NCBI GenBank assembly: GCA_943736015.1
Contig: OX031063.1
Location: forward strand, 31,926,172 to 31,990,171
Origin: Tridacna crocea
Lineage: Eukaryota; Mollusca; Bivalvia; Cardiida; Cardiidae
Direction of reading: 5' to 3'
Length of the DNA: 64,000 bases
How positions within the stretch are numbered: position 1 is the first letter of the stretch; each line of letters starts with the position of its first letter. The position numbers and the translations under genes are program-made. This document shows positions 33,286 through 43,755 of this stretch, piece by piece. The notes beneath the pieces were generated by a model. That model saw only the letters and a program-made list of their open reading frames with translations, was not told the DNA's origin and did not search any database.

Positions 33286-33639
33286 GAATCCCCCCTTTGC
33301 CCTCTCCCAAGTGTCCCCTTCCCCCTCTCCCAAGTGTCACCTTCCACACACAAATGCAAATAAAGGAAAAACATTTAAAGCCTTGCCACTTGAGCATAGT
33401 AGACATCTTGTCAGACTTTACTGGGTTTCTGTTTGAAGAGGTTGCATAACAATCCTGACTGACATCATGCATGGGTGCATATCCAAGCGATAGACTTGTA
33501 GCACAACGTAAGCCTACATTGTTGGAAACTTAAAAGAAAGTTTAAGGCCCTATATCCCTTTCTAACTGATAAACCCGTGAAATGAGTAATTGTACAGACC
33601 AGACTCTGTGGTCAACCAGACAGTCATCCAAGTACAAAC

Positions 33640-34345
33640 TTAACCACCTTTGGCAGCAATTATGTGTGTTCTAGCTGCAACATATAGCCATGCCATGTCT
33701 TGCTTAGAATATTATCCCTACTTTTCAGAAAAGAATGTGCCTCAAAAGCATTGGATGAGTCGAGCTTGGCCACATGAATTTTACATACACACATATGGAC
33801 TTCACAGAGTTTTCCAAACCCTTCTTTATCTCTAAGCAACTGTCCACTAAACCCAAGAGAGTGCAATCATTTTAAAACTGAAGAACTGAGGATGTCAAGC
33901 ATGTCTGGGTCTTGGCTATAATGAATTTGACATACACAAAGTATGGACTTAACACAGTTTTCAGCTAAATCCTTTTTATCTCGCAGCAACTGTTGACTTA
34001 AACATGAATACTTTAGTCATTTTCCGACCAAAACTCTGTACTAATACGATGAGAGGATCTTGGCGACAAGATTTTCAGATACACACATTGTATACATAAC
34101 ACAATTTTTTTTCCAAACAATTATGTGTGTTCTAGCAAACTCTTATTCATCTCTCAGTATCTGTTCACTTAATCATCAAGACTGCAGTCATTTTCAGACC
34201 CAGAAACTCATGAGTAATAAGATGTGCGGGTCCTGACAATATGAATTTGAAAAAACTCACATTGTGGACTAAATGCAGTATTCAACTGATATTTCATCTC
34301 TCAGCGTCTGTTGACTTATCCATAGTGACTGCAGTTATTTCCGGA
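33640..34345 (-). repeat. Nested ~135-bp internal repeats, copy set 1
   Basis: Successive units share, on the plus strand, CTCTCAG.(A/C)TCTGTTGACTTA, then a CTGCAGTCATTTTC-like word, AGA(A/C)ACTCA, and CACA..GTGGACT(T/A)A. Comparable sets lie at 42860-43360 and 47290-47950. Confidence 0.65.
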
Positions 34346-34646
34346 GGAAAGCATTTGAAGACACAAGAAAGTATGGAACACCCAAAGCCAGCATGGATGG
34401 TATATGAACCCCACTAAAACAACTGACCAGGAAGAAGTTTTGAAAAGTCCACTCCATACTTCTTGTGTAAACAATGCCAATGCAAAAGAACGTTACTTAA
34501 AAACTGAAAGCTTGTCTGCAAATCTGATTCTTCATTTAACTAATTTCTTTTCACTTACAAGTGTAAACATCTCCCTACAGGAGCATGCATGACGTAGAAA
34601 AAGGTATACAAATTATTTGAAACATCTTCACACATTATCAGGTAAC

Positions 34647-34718
34647 CAGTAGCCTCTGGCCTCTTCTTTGGTGGTCTGTGTCTCCAGTAGTCTGTCCTCT
34701 TCCTCGGAAGGTCATCAC
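34647..34718 (-). pseudogene. Basic exon-like segment (DD/KKRP type), shortened copy
   Basis: On the minus strand, after AAGTAG, it reads GTGATGACCTTCCGAGGAAG. A 4-nt shortening relative to 43686 and 45910 shifts the frame before TDYWRHRPPKKRPEA. It is probably a broken copy of the exon that is intact at 45817-45979. Confidence 0.3.
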
Positions 34719-35048
34719 CTACTTAAATTAAAACAATTAAGATTTCCTGGTTCAAGAACCATTCTTTACTGTCAATGAGCACAATATATACTGATCACAT
34801 ACACCAAATATTTTGATGTCTAGTTCTAAGAATGTAGAATTTTTCCTTAATATATTCAAAACCATAATGTTTATTAGTAAAAGGAATATATCAACTATAC
34901 TTCATTTGTCCATTTTTTAAATATTTTTTCCTAATTTTTCCGCCTAGTCCATGTTAATACATAAATGACTTATTGATTTTCACAATATAATGAGATGCTC
35001 TATGCAAACAACCATGTCTTTAATATTTACACCCAAATGAAAGCAACA

Positions 35049-35277
35049 TTAACCCTTTACCAAACAATCCCTGGTTTTTATGACCTTGAGATATAAGCCT
35101 TTTGAAAACATTGTGGGAAAAGGAGAAAATGCTGGTAACCAATATTTCCTCCTTTCCCCACCAAGTTTTCTATCCTTCACAAAATATATTTCCAATTTTA
35201 AGTCACTTTTATTTTGTCGTCTGCAAATGCTTTCGATTTGAACAAGCCTAAAATATTGTCGTTTGGTAAAGAGTTAA
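35049..35277 (+). repeat. TTAA-hairpin MITE with empty-site paralogues
   Basis: The filled site is GCAACATTAACCC ... GAGTTAAGAATGAAAT. Paralogous segments near 46305 and 50650 read CAACATTAAGAATGAAA and CAACATTAAGAATAAAA without the element. This proves TTAA target duplication and a clean insertion. Confidence 0.95.
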
Positions 35278-35619
35278 GAATGAAATTAAAATATTTCCAT
35301 AGAAGGCCTCTTGTGGAGAAACAGATACTCCGGCCACAAGCAGCTTGAACACATACGTGTTTCAATAAGGCCCTTTTTACCTGATATGTATTCAAGTGTG
35401 CATTGACGGCACCTTTAAGGCTTTTAGTTTCCCACCGCCAATGTTGACTATGGTTGAGTCAATTTTTGTGTCGGAAAGATGCCATTTGTAAGGCATTTTA
35501 ATTGTAAAGTACCGGTAAAAAAAACAGTAAAATCATAGATGGGTGCTGCAGCTGTCAATGCTTTACTGTTTGTTTTTGAATTAGGGTTAGGACAAAACTA
35601 CTTTTTTCAATATGGAAAC

Positions 35620-35689
35620 TGCACTTTTTCTGGGCACTGTGGTGGTCTTCTTGGTAGCCCAGTTCCTTCTTATAGGTGGGTCATCTTGC
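35620..35689 (-). pseudogene. Exon-like segment QDDPPIRRN, copy 1
   Basis: The minus-strand acceptor AACTATTTGTAG precedes a frame reading QDDPPIRRNWATKKTTTVPR. The donor that follows the paralogous copy at 39421 is changed here (GTAGTT). At DNA level it is related to the segments at 37063 and 45910 (shared CTACCAAGA.GACC). Confidence 0.25.
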
Positions 35690-35810
35690 CTACAAATAGT
35701 TCCTTAGATCTGCTGGAATTGACTTTAGTAGAATTTCTGTCTGTGTTCAAACTGAGAGAAAAGAATAACTGAATTTCGACATCAAATAAAAATTATGTGA
35801 ATTATCTCCG

Positions 35811-36021
35811 TTGAACTCTTTACCACATGACAAATTTATAGATTGGCCCAAATTGCAAGCATTTGCAGACAACAAAATAAATGTGACTTGAAAAATCAAA
35901 AATTTATTTGGGAGGGTTAGAAACCATTGTGGAAAAAGTAGAAAATGCTTTTCCCACAATGTTTTCCAAAGGCCTCTTTCTCAGGGCCATGAAAACCAGG
36001 CAATGTTTGGTAAAGGGTTAA
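35811..36021 (-). repeat. TTAA-hairpin MITE lacking the hairpin centre
   Basis: TTTACCACATGACAAATTTA and GTTTGGTAAAGGGTTAA mark the ends. AGAAAATGCTTTTCCCACAA shows the palindrome centre deleted. The same deletion occurs at 39633, so it predates the segmental duplication. Confidence 0.85.
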
Positions 36022-36281
36022 CCATTGATTGATAATGTTAGCTTTATTTATATGCAGTACAGATAAAGCAAAATGGATTACTTTGAAAAGAAAAACAAAA
36101 ACAAAACAAAAATTATCTTTCCATGTGGGAAACTGCAAAGTGGTTTGGGGCTACTTGGCGGAAAAGATAATAGCTAAGTCCCTCACTTTTGTCTGTTGGT
36201 CAAATAATAGAACAAAGATGTAAGGTAAATGTTTCACATATCTTTCCTACTTGACATAACTAGTAAGATGGCCTATACATT

Positions 36282-36485
36282 TAAACACTGTTCCCTAACA
36301 ATCTTGTCTAATTTTAAAGCACTTTCAGACGACACAATAAGTTATTTGAAAATTGAAAATTGCTTTTGGAAGTGTAGAGAACATTGTAGACAAAATGCTG
36401 GTTACCAGCATTTTCTCCCTGTTCCACATTATTTCAAATGCCGTCCTTCCTGGGCTTGTTAAAATTCTGGAATTTGGAGGAAAAT
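36282..36485 (-). repeat. TTAA-hairpin MITE, termini decayed
   Basis: GCACTTTCAGACGACACAAT, AAATGCTGGTTACCAGCATT and CTTCCTGGGCTTGTTAAAAT are present. It is paralogous to 40118. Confidence 0.75.
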
Positions 36486-36889
36486 TCTACATGATAGAAA
36501 CTTTCCAAAAAATCTTAGAGCCTTCTTCCATGAGTACCTGTTGAAGACAGAGAAAGTTTCATTTTTCTACAACTAACTTTTCTTAATACCTATCGCTGTT
36601 GGCTCTTTATTTTTGCATCAAGATCAGAGGTCACAAAAATTGCAGTCTGAACTTTGATCTATGCTGTATGTTGGGAAACTCTGGCTTTCCACAACTCTGT
36701 ACTTGTAGCACTAATGTCCTTTTTCACCAGAATTTAATATGTATGTTTTTTGCCTTAGTCACTTATTGGATTGATGATGATATTTGGAATTCTAAGCAAG
36801 ATTAAAGTAGACTGTTAGATTTAGGAAAACTCAAACCATAGCACTGTGAGGGTCATGGTGAAAAGCCTGTAACTACACAGGCAGGTATC

Positions 36890-37148
36890 TCAGCTAGGAG
36901 TGCACATGGCTAGCTGCAGGACCCTTCTGATATGATCAATCCACAGAATGGGTATCAAGGGCAGAATGTAGAACAGCATAATTCCAGATACTCCAGGAAT
37001 GCATAGATAGGTGCAGCAGCTACAAAACTTAAATACTGTTGAAAATGTGGTAAAGTATGTACCTTTTCCATTTGTAAACTTCGTTGTTTTTGAGCATCTT
37101 AGTGGTCGTCTTGGTAGCCCGGCTTTATCGGTATGTTGGTCATCTAAT
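36890..37148 (-). CDS. Exon-like ORF with hydrophobic segment, copy 1
   Basis: A strong minus-strand acceptor (CGCATGTTATTTTTCAG) opens LDDQHTDKAGLPRRPLRCSK, then KGTYFTTFSTVFKFCSCCTY and a hydrophobic run GVSGIMLFYILPLIPILWI before the stop. Two bases carried from the 114-nt segment at 37650 complete its first codon, so the two are splice-compatible. A GTACATAC donor within it (37062) and an AG at 37020 offer an alternative ending. The paralogue at 40727 keeps the frame, but most differences change amino acids. No family was recognised. Confidence 0.3.
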
Positions 37149-37183
37149 CTGAAAAATAACATGCGTAATGTTGCCAAGGTCAA

Positions 37184-37405
37184 GTTGTTACCAAATGACA
37201 AAATTTTAGACGTTTCCAGTTTAAAAGCATTTGGAGACAACAAAATAAATCTGACTCAAAAATTGAAACTTCATTCTAGTAGAGCAGAAAAGATTGTCAG
37301 AAAAGGAGAAAATGCTGGTTACTAGCGTTTTATCTTTTTTCCACTATGTTTTCAGAAGGCTTCCTCCTCTGGGTCGTAAAAAATCAGTGTTTGGTAAAGG
37401 GTTAA
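37184..37405 (-). repeat. TTAA-hairpin MITE, reverse orientation
   Basis: GTTACCAAATGACAAAATTT, GGAGAAAATGCTGGTTACT and the end GTTTGGTAAAGGGTTAA are present. It is paralogous to 41023. Confidence 0.87.
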
Positions 37406-37649
37406 TATGCATAAAAACTCTGTCAGTTTTCAAATTGTATAGAACAGCTTTTCTGTCTTCGTGGGAAAGAATGTGTGAGTTATCTGTTATTTCCAACCAA
37501 CTTATAGCTTTTTGTGTATGTGTATATGTGTATTCAGTGCAGTAATCGCAAAACAGATTAGTTTTCAAATTGTATCATGAGAAATCAAGGAATCCTCTTG
37601 AAACCGATTTCTTACCAAGAATTGATAACAGGTTTCATTTCTCTCTTAC

Positions 37650-37763
37650 TGCCTATCTTTGTTTCTGCATTGGCCATATGAGACTGAAGTCAGTGACTGG
37701 TGAAGAATATTGTGCAGAGTACTAGTAAAAGAAGCTCCAGAGAACGATGGATAGGTACAGTGG
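37650..37763 (-). CDS. Exon-like segment, 114 nt, copy 2 of 3
   Basis: It has the same boundaries as copy 1, with donor GTAAGAGA. It reads HCTYPSFSGASFTSTLHNIL and HQSLTSVSYGQCRNKDR, leaving two bases (CA) that join the segment at 37148 as Q-LDDQ. It lies about 500 bp upstream, in transcript direction, of that segment, so this pair is the best two-exon model in the array. Confidence 0.32.
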
Positions 37764-38623
37764 CTCACATATTACATTTGAAATCATGTTGAAAATCTTG
37801 GCAAAATAAACATGAATATCATGGAACTAGTGATGAGCTGATAAGCATTATTAGAGGAATGAAATTAGTTGAAAACGATTAACGAAAACACTCCAGAAAA
37901 GAGGTTTGCAGAGCTCGAATTTAGGTTTGTGACCACTGGATTAATTTTTTGAACTATGCTTTTTGAATTTCAGTTTTCAGAACGAAAAAAGATACTGTAA
38001 ACAACTTGGACTTTAATTATACCTCCCGCAAAGCATATGTTTTCGAGGGTATACTGCAATCAGCATGTCTGAACGTCCATGCGTGTGTCGGTCTGTGTAC
38101 AAAATAGAAGTAATTTTGTGTCACAAACTCCTAGCTTTGCTGCTATTGTATTGAAAGTTTCTCGATTCGTTGATCGTATACTGAATTTGCGCAAGATGCA
38201 GTTTTCAATCATCTACTCCATATAATTCAAGTGTAATCTTCCCTTGAACTTGGAAAAGTTTTTGTTAGATTGACTGCGTCTGTCAAAGCCCTGGTGGGGT
38301 GGGGTATCAAGTCACATCAGTGAAGATATGTTTTCTATTGTAACTTAGTATAGTATGGAACTTTTACAAGAGATAGATCCTGTGTAAGTGGATATTTTTG
38401 TGACATGGACATTTTTGTGATTTCTCGAATTTGAAACTTTGGCAGACTTTTCTGTTTGGGTATTTTACCCCAATTACATAGAAAAAGAAATGTCTTTTAT
38501 GCGAAAACAAATTTCCCAAAGAAAATATCCATAAGCAAAGATTCCCAAATCTTTTGACGCAATATGTAGACGCATATACAGTATATGAAAAAGTAAAGGG
38601 TCGATAAATAAACTGTTCATTAC

Positions 38624-38770
38624 CTCCGCCAGTAGCAGTCTTTGCTGATATTCAATTTCTTAGCCGTCTCTTCACACCTTCATGAGTAGTGCATCTGTCA
38701 AGTATAACGCAAGTTTGTTCACACACAATCCTATATTGTTCATCAAGTCTGTAGTTATTGTTCATCAAAT
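38624..38770 (-). pseudogene. Cysteine-containing exon-like segment, copy A
   Basis: The acceptor TTCTTTTTCTTTCTACCTACAG is very strong and the donor GTAATGAA fits. The frame reads LMNNNYRLDEQYRIVCEQTC and VILDRCTTHEGVKRRLRN, then a stop inside the segment, so it would be terminal or broken. Related segments lie near 33150, 42408, 44850, 48330 and 49270. Confidence 0.3.
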
Positions 38771-39420
38771 CTGTAGGTAGAAAGAAAAAGAATCTGCATT
38801 TTTGTCCACTTTTGAGTACTTTTTCCCCAATTTTTTCCGCCAAGTCCATGTTAATACATATCACTTACTGATTTTAACAGCAAATGCCATGTGATGCTCT
38901 AAACAGTGTTAACAAACATGCCTTTAAATATTTACTTCTAAATGAAAGCAACATTCAGAATGAAGTTTAAATATTTCCCTAGAAAGCTTCCTGTGATGAA
39001 ACATAAGTTTCCTCCTCCTTTGGCATGTAACTCTTATGACTTACATTGCATTTGTTTAGTACATTTAATGGTCATTGTTGATTAAAACCAAAGCATTCAG
39101 AATAGCAGTCTGACCACTTATTTAAATTGCAAGTTAATTGAGATACTCAGACCACAAGCAGCTTGAACACACAAGTGTTTCAATAAGGTCCTTTTTACCT
39201 GACATGTATTCAAGTGTGCATTGCATTTAGGCAGCATTTTTTAGGCTTTTAGTGTCCACCCCTCAATGACTATGGATGAGTCAATTTTTGTGTTGGAAAG
39301 AAGCCAGTTGTAAGGAACAAAAGTTGTAAAGTACTGGTAAAAAAACAGTAAAGTCATAGATAGGTGCTGCAGCTATCAACCCTTTACTGTTTGTTTTTGA
39401 ATTAGGGTTAGGACAAATAC

Positions 39421-39508
39421 CTTTTTCCATAAGGAAATTGAACTTTTCCTGGGCACTGTGGTGGTCTTCTTGGTAGCACAGTTCCTTCTTATAGGTGGGT
39501 CATCTTGC
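39421..39508 (-). CDS. Exon-like segment QDDPPIRRN, copy 2
   Basis: The acceptor TTATTTGTAG precedes QDDPPIRRNCATKKTTTVPR and KSSISLWKK, then GTATTTGT as a possible donor. The frame stays open through the whole 88 nt. It is strongly basic and threonine-rich; the fold is unknown. It is distantly similar at DNA level to the segment at 40900-40985. Confidence 0.25.
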
Positions 39509-39632
39509 CTACAAATAAGCTTCTTAGATCTAGTTGAATTGACGTTAGTAGAAATTCTGTCTGTGTTTAAACAGAGAAAAGAATAACTGAATTTCGACAT
39601 CAAATAAAAAATATGTCAAATATCTCTCTTGT

Positions 39633-39843
39633 TGAACTTTTACAAATTACAAATTTTATAGATTAGTCCAAATTGAAAGCATTTGCAGACGACAAAAAAA
39701 TGTGACTGAAAAATCAAAATCTGATTTGGGAAGGTTTGGGAAAAAACCATTGTGGGAAAAGTAGAAAATGCTTTTCCCATAATGTTTCCCAAAGGCCTCT
39801 TTCTCAGGGTCATGAAAAACAGGGAATGTTTGGTAAAGGGTTC
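39633..39843 (-). repeat. TTAA-hairpin MITE lacking the hairpin centre (paralogue of 35811)
   Basis: TTTTACAAATTACAAATTTT, AGAAAATGCTTTTCCCATAA and TTTGGTAAAGGGTTCACC are present. The final TTAA has mutated to TTCA. Confidence 0.82.
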
Positions 39844-40117
39844 ACCATTGAGATGATAATATTAGCTTTATTTATATGCAGTACAGATAAAGCAAAATGG
39901 ATTACTTGTAAAATAGAAACATTAAAAAGTACCTTTCCATGTGGGAAACTGCAAAGTAGTTTGGGGCTACTTGGTGGAAAGGATAATAGCTAAGTTCCTC
40001 ACTTTTGTCTTGGAGTCAACTAATGGAACAAAGATGTAAGGTAAATGTTTCACATACCTTTCTTACTTGGCATAACTGGTAAGATGGCCTAGAAACATTT
40101 AAACTCTGTTACCTAAC

Positions 40118-40318
40118 AATCTTGTCCAATTTTAAAACACTTTCAGATGACACAATAAGTTATTTGAAAAATGATATTTGCTTTTGAAAGAGTAGAGAAC
40201 AATACAGAAAAAGGAGAAAATGCTGGTTACCAGTATTTCCTCCCTGTCCCACATTACATGTGTATTTCAAATGCCTTCCTTCCTGGGCTTTTTAAAATTC
40301 TAGAATTTGGGGGAAAAT
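40118..40318 (-). repeat. TTAA-hairpin MITE (paralogue of 36282)
   Basis: ACACTTTCAGATGACACAAT and GGAGAAAATGCTGGTTACC are present; the termini are decayed. Confidence 0.72.
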
Positions 40319-40726
40319 AATATGTGACAGAAACTTTCCAAAAAAACTTAGAGCCTTCTTCCATGAGTACAATTACTTGTTGAAGACGGAGTAAGTTTCA
40401 TTTTTCTTCATTTAACTTCTGAATACCTATCACTGTTGGCTCTTTATTTTTGCATCAAGATCAGAGGTCACAAAAATTGCAGTCTGAACTTTGATCTTTG
40501 CTGTATGTTGGGAAACTCTGGCTTTCCACAACTCTGTACTTGTAGCACTTATGTCCTTTTTTACCAAAATTTAATATGTGTGTCTTGTTGCCTTAGTCAC
40601 TTATTGGATTGATGATGATATTTGGAACTCTAAGCAAGATTAAAGTAGACTGTTAGATTTAGGAAACTCAAACCATAGCACTGTGAGGGACATGGTGAAA
40701 GGCCTGTAACTACACAGGCAGGTATC

Positions 40727-40985
40727 TCAGCTAGAAGTGCACATGGCTAGTTGCAAAACAATTCGGACCTGCTCAATCCACAGAATGGGTATCAAGGGCA
40801 GAATGTAGAACAGCATAATTCCAGATACTCCAGGAATGCATAGATAGGTGCCGCAGCTACAAAACTTAAATACTGTTGAAAATGTGGTAAAGTATGTACC
40901 TTTTCCATTTGGAAACTTCGTTGTTTTGAGGCATCTTGGTGTTTGTCTTGGTAGCCCGGCTTTATCGGTATGGTGGTCATCTAAT
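40727..40985 (-). CDS. Exon-like ORF with hydrophobic segment, copy 2
   Basis: The acceptor TATTTTTCAG opens LDDHHTDKAGLPRQTPRCLK. The frame continues through the same hydrophobic segment (GIMLFYILPLIPILWIEQVR) to a stop. It is splice-compatible with the 114-nt segment at 41480. Conservation of the open frame across the duplication is suggestive, but the copies are young enough for this to be passive. Confidence 0.3.
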
Positions 40986-41022
40986 CTGAAAAATAGCATG
41001 CGTAATGTTGCCAAGGTCAAGT

Positions 41023-41242
41023 TGTTACCGACGACAAAATCTTAGACTTTTCCAGATTAAAAGCATTTGGAGACAACAAAATAAATCTGACTCAAAAATA
41101 TGAACTTGACTCTAGTAGAGCAGAAAAGATTGTTAGAAAAGGAGAAAATGCTGGTTACTAGCGTTTTATCTTTTTCCCACTATGTTTTCAGAAGGCTTCC
41201 TCCTCTGGGTCGTAAAAATTCAGGATTTTTGTAAAGGGTTAA
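41023..41242 (-). repeat. TTAA-hairpin MITE (paralogue of 37184)
   Basis: GTTACCGACGACAAAATCTT, GGAGAAAATGCTGGTTACT and TTTTTGTAAAGGGTTAA are present. Confidence 0.85.
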
Positions 41243-41479
41243 TATTCTGAAATACTCTGTCAATTTCCAAATTGTATAGAACAGCTTTTCTGTCTTCGTG
41301 GGAAAGAATGTGTGAGTTATCTGTTATTTCCAACCAACTTATAGCTTTTTGTGTATGTGTATTCAGTGCAGTAAAAAGCAAAACAGATTAGTTTTCAAAT
41401 TGTATCATGAGAAATCAAGGAATCCACTTGCAACCGATTTCTTACCAAGAACTGATAATAGGATTCATTTCTCTCTTAC

Positions 41480-41593
41480 TGCCTATGTTTGTTTCCGCAT
41501 TGGCCATATGAGACTGAAGTCAGTGACTGGTGAAGAATACTGTGCAGAGTACTAGTAAAAGAAACTCCAGAGAACGATAGATAGGTACAGTGG
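41480..41593 (-). CDS. Exon-like segment, 114 nt, copy 3 of 3
   Basis: It reads HCTYLSFSGVSFTSTLHSIL and HQSLTSVSYGQCGNKHR, then donor GTAAGAGA. Length, frame and donor match copies 1 and 2. The cysteines flanking the segment are kept in all three copies. Confidence 0.32.
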
Positions 41594-42407
41594 CTCACAT
41601 ATTACATTTGAAATCATGTTGAAAATCTTGGTAAAATAAACATGAATATCATGGCAACAGTAATAAACATTATTAGAGGAATAAAATTAGTTGAAAATAA
41701 TGAAAGAAAAGAGAACCTCTAGAAAAGAGGTTGGCAGAGCTGGAATTTAGGTTTGAGACCCCTGAATTCATTTTTCGAACTATGCTTTCTGTAATACAGT
41801 TAAAAGAAGGATAAAAGATACTGTAAACAACTTGGACTTTAATTATACCTCCCGCAAAACATATGTTTTCGGGGGTATACTGTAATCACCTGTCTGAACG
41901 TCCATCTGTGTGTCGGTCTGTCTAGGAAATAGAAGTATTTTTGTGTCACAAACTCCTACAGTTTAGCTGCTATTGTATTGAAAGTTTCTTGATTTGTTGA
42001 TCGTATACTGCAGTTGTGCAAAATGCAGTTTTCAATCATCTACTCCATATAATTCAAGTGTAATCTTCCCTTGAACTTAGAAAAGTTTTTATTAAATTGA
42101 CTGTTTCTGTCAAAGCTGTGGTGGTGGCGGCTATCAAGTTACATCAGTGAAGGTACGTTTTCTATCGTAACTTAGCTATAGTATAGAACCTTGACAAAAG
42201 ATAGATACTATATAAGTGGAATGTTTTGTGAAATGGAAATTTTTGTGATTTCTCGAATTTAAAACTTTGGCAAACATTTCTTTTTGGGTATCTTAACCTA
42301 AAGCAAATATCCATAAGCAAAGATTCGCAAATCTTTCGACGCACATATGTATCCACATATACAGTATATGAAAAAGTAAAGGGTTGATAAAATAAACTGT
42401 TCATTAC

Positions 42408-42553
42408 CTTAGCCAGTGGCAGTCTTTGCTGATTTCAGTTTTTTAGTTGTCTCTCCACACCTTCATGAGTAGTGCATCTGTCAAGTATAACGCAAGTTTG
42501 TTCACACACAATCATACATTGTTCATCAAGTCTGTAATTACTGTTCATTAAAT
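42408..42553 (-). pseudogene. Cysteine-containing exon-like segment, copy B
   Basis: The acceptor TTTCCACCTACAG precedes LMNSNYRLDEQCMIVCEQTC and VILDRCTTHEGVERQLKN, then a stop. The CEQTC and LDRC motifs match copy A at 38624. Confidence 0.3.
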
Positions 42554-43685
42554 CTGTAGGTGGAAAGAAAAAGAATGCCCCCTACTCCCCCAAGTGTCCC
42601 CTTCCACACACAAATGTAAATAAAGGGAAAAAATTTACAGCCTTGCCAGCTTAGAAGACATCTCATCAGACTTTACTGGGTTTCTGTATGAGGAAGTTGC
42701 ATAACAATCCTGACTGACTTCATGCATGGGGGCATATCCATGCGGTAGACCTGTAGCACAACATAAGTCTACATTTTTGGAGACTAAAAGAACATAAGAA
42801 GGCCTTATATCCCTTTCTTTACTGATAAACCCTTGAAATGAGCAGTTTTACAAACATAATTATGGACTTAAAAGAGTTTTCCAAACCCTTCTTTATCTTT
42901 AAGCAACTGTTAATCAAACCCAAGAGACGCACAATCATTTTAAAACTGAAAAACTGAGGACATTAAGCATGTACGTGGGTCTTGGCTATAATGTATTTGA
43001 CATACACAAAGTATGGATTTAACATATTTTTCATCCAAATCCTTCTTTATCTCTCAGCAACTGTTGACTTAAACATGAGTACTTCATTTTCCGACCAAAT
43101 CTCAAGACTAATACGATGTGAGGATCTTGGCGACAAGATTTTCATATACATACATTGTAGACACAATACAGTTTTTGTCAAAAATCTTATTCATCTCTTG
43201 GTATCTGTTCACTTAATCATCAAATCTGCAGTCATTCTCAGACCGAGAAACTCGGTGTGGGTCCTCACAATATGAATTAGAAACACATACATTGTGGACT
43301 AAATGCAGTATTCAACTGATATTTCATCTCTCAGCGTCTGTTGACTTATCCATAGTGACTGCAGTTAGTTTTGGAGGAAAGCATTTGAAGACACAAGAAA
43401 GTATGGAACATTCAAAGCCAGCAAGGATGGTAGATTAACCCCACTAAAAACAACTGACCAGGAAGAAGTTTTGAAGAGTCCACTCCGTACTTCTTGCGTG
43501 AACAATGCCATTGCAAAAGAAGGGTATTTAAAAAATTTGAAAGCTTGTCTGCAAATTTGATTCTTCATGTGAATAATTTCTTCAACTTACAAGTGTAAAC
43601 ATCTCCCTACAGGAGCATGCATGATGGAGAAAAATATATAAAAAAATATTTGAAACGGCTTTACCCATCATCAGATAACCATTAC

Positions 43686-43755
43686 CCTCTGGCCTCTTCT
43701 TTGGTAGTTTGTGTCGCCAGTGGTCTGTTTGTCCTCTTCCTCTGAAGGTCATCAC
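43686..43755 (-). pseudogene. Basic exon-like segment (VMTFRGRG type)
   Basis: The acceptor AAGTAG opens VMTFRGRGQTDHWRHKLPKK and RPEG, running on as NGYLMMG. It is a copy of the exon best preserved at 45817. The adjoining downstream segment of this unit carries the one-base insertion shared by most copies. Confidence 0.3.

Larger units (their letters stand above)
35404..38790 (+). repeat. Segmental duplication, left copy
   Basis: It matches 39225-42575 at an offset of about 3.82 kb over most of its length, including three MITE insertions. Examples are AATTAGGGTTAGGACAAA (35581/39401) and TGCATCAAGATCAGAGGTCA (36615/40450). Confidence 0.92.
39225..42575 (+). repeat. Segmental duplication, right copy
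   Basis: It matches 35404-38790. Small indels separate the copies. All three resident MITEs are present at matching positions (39633, 40118, 41023). Confidence 0.92.
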
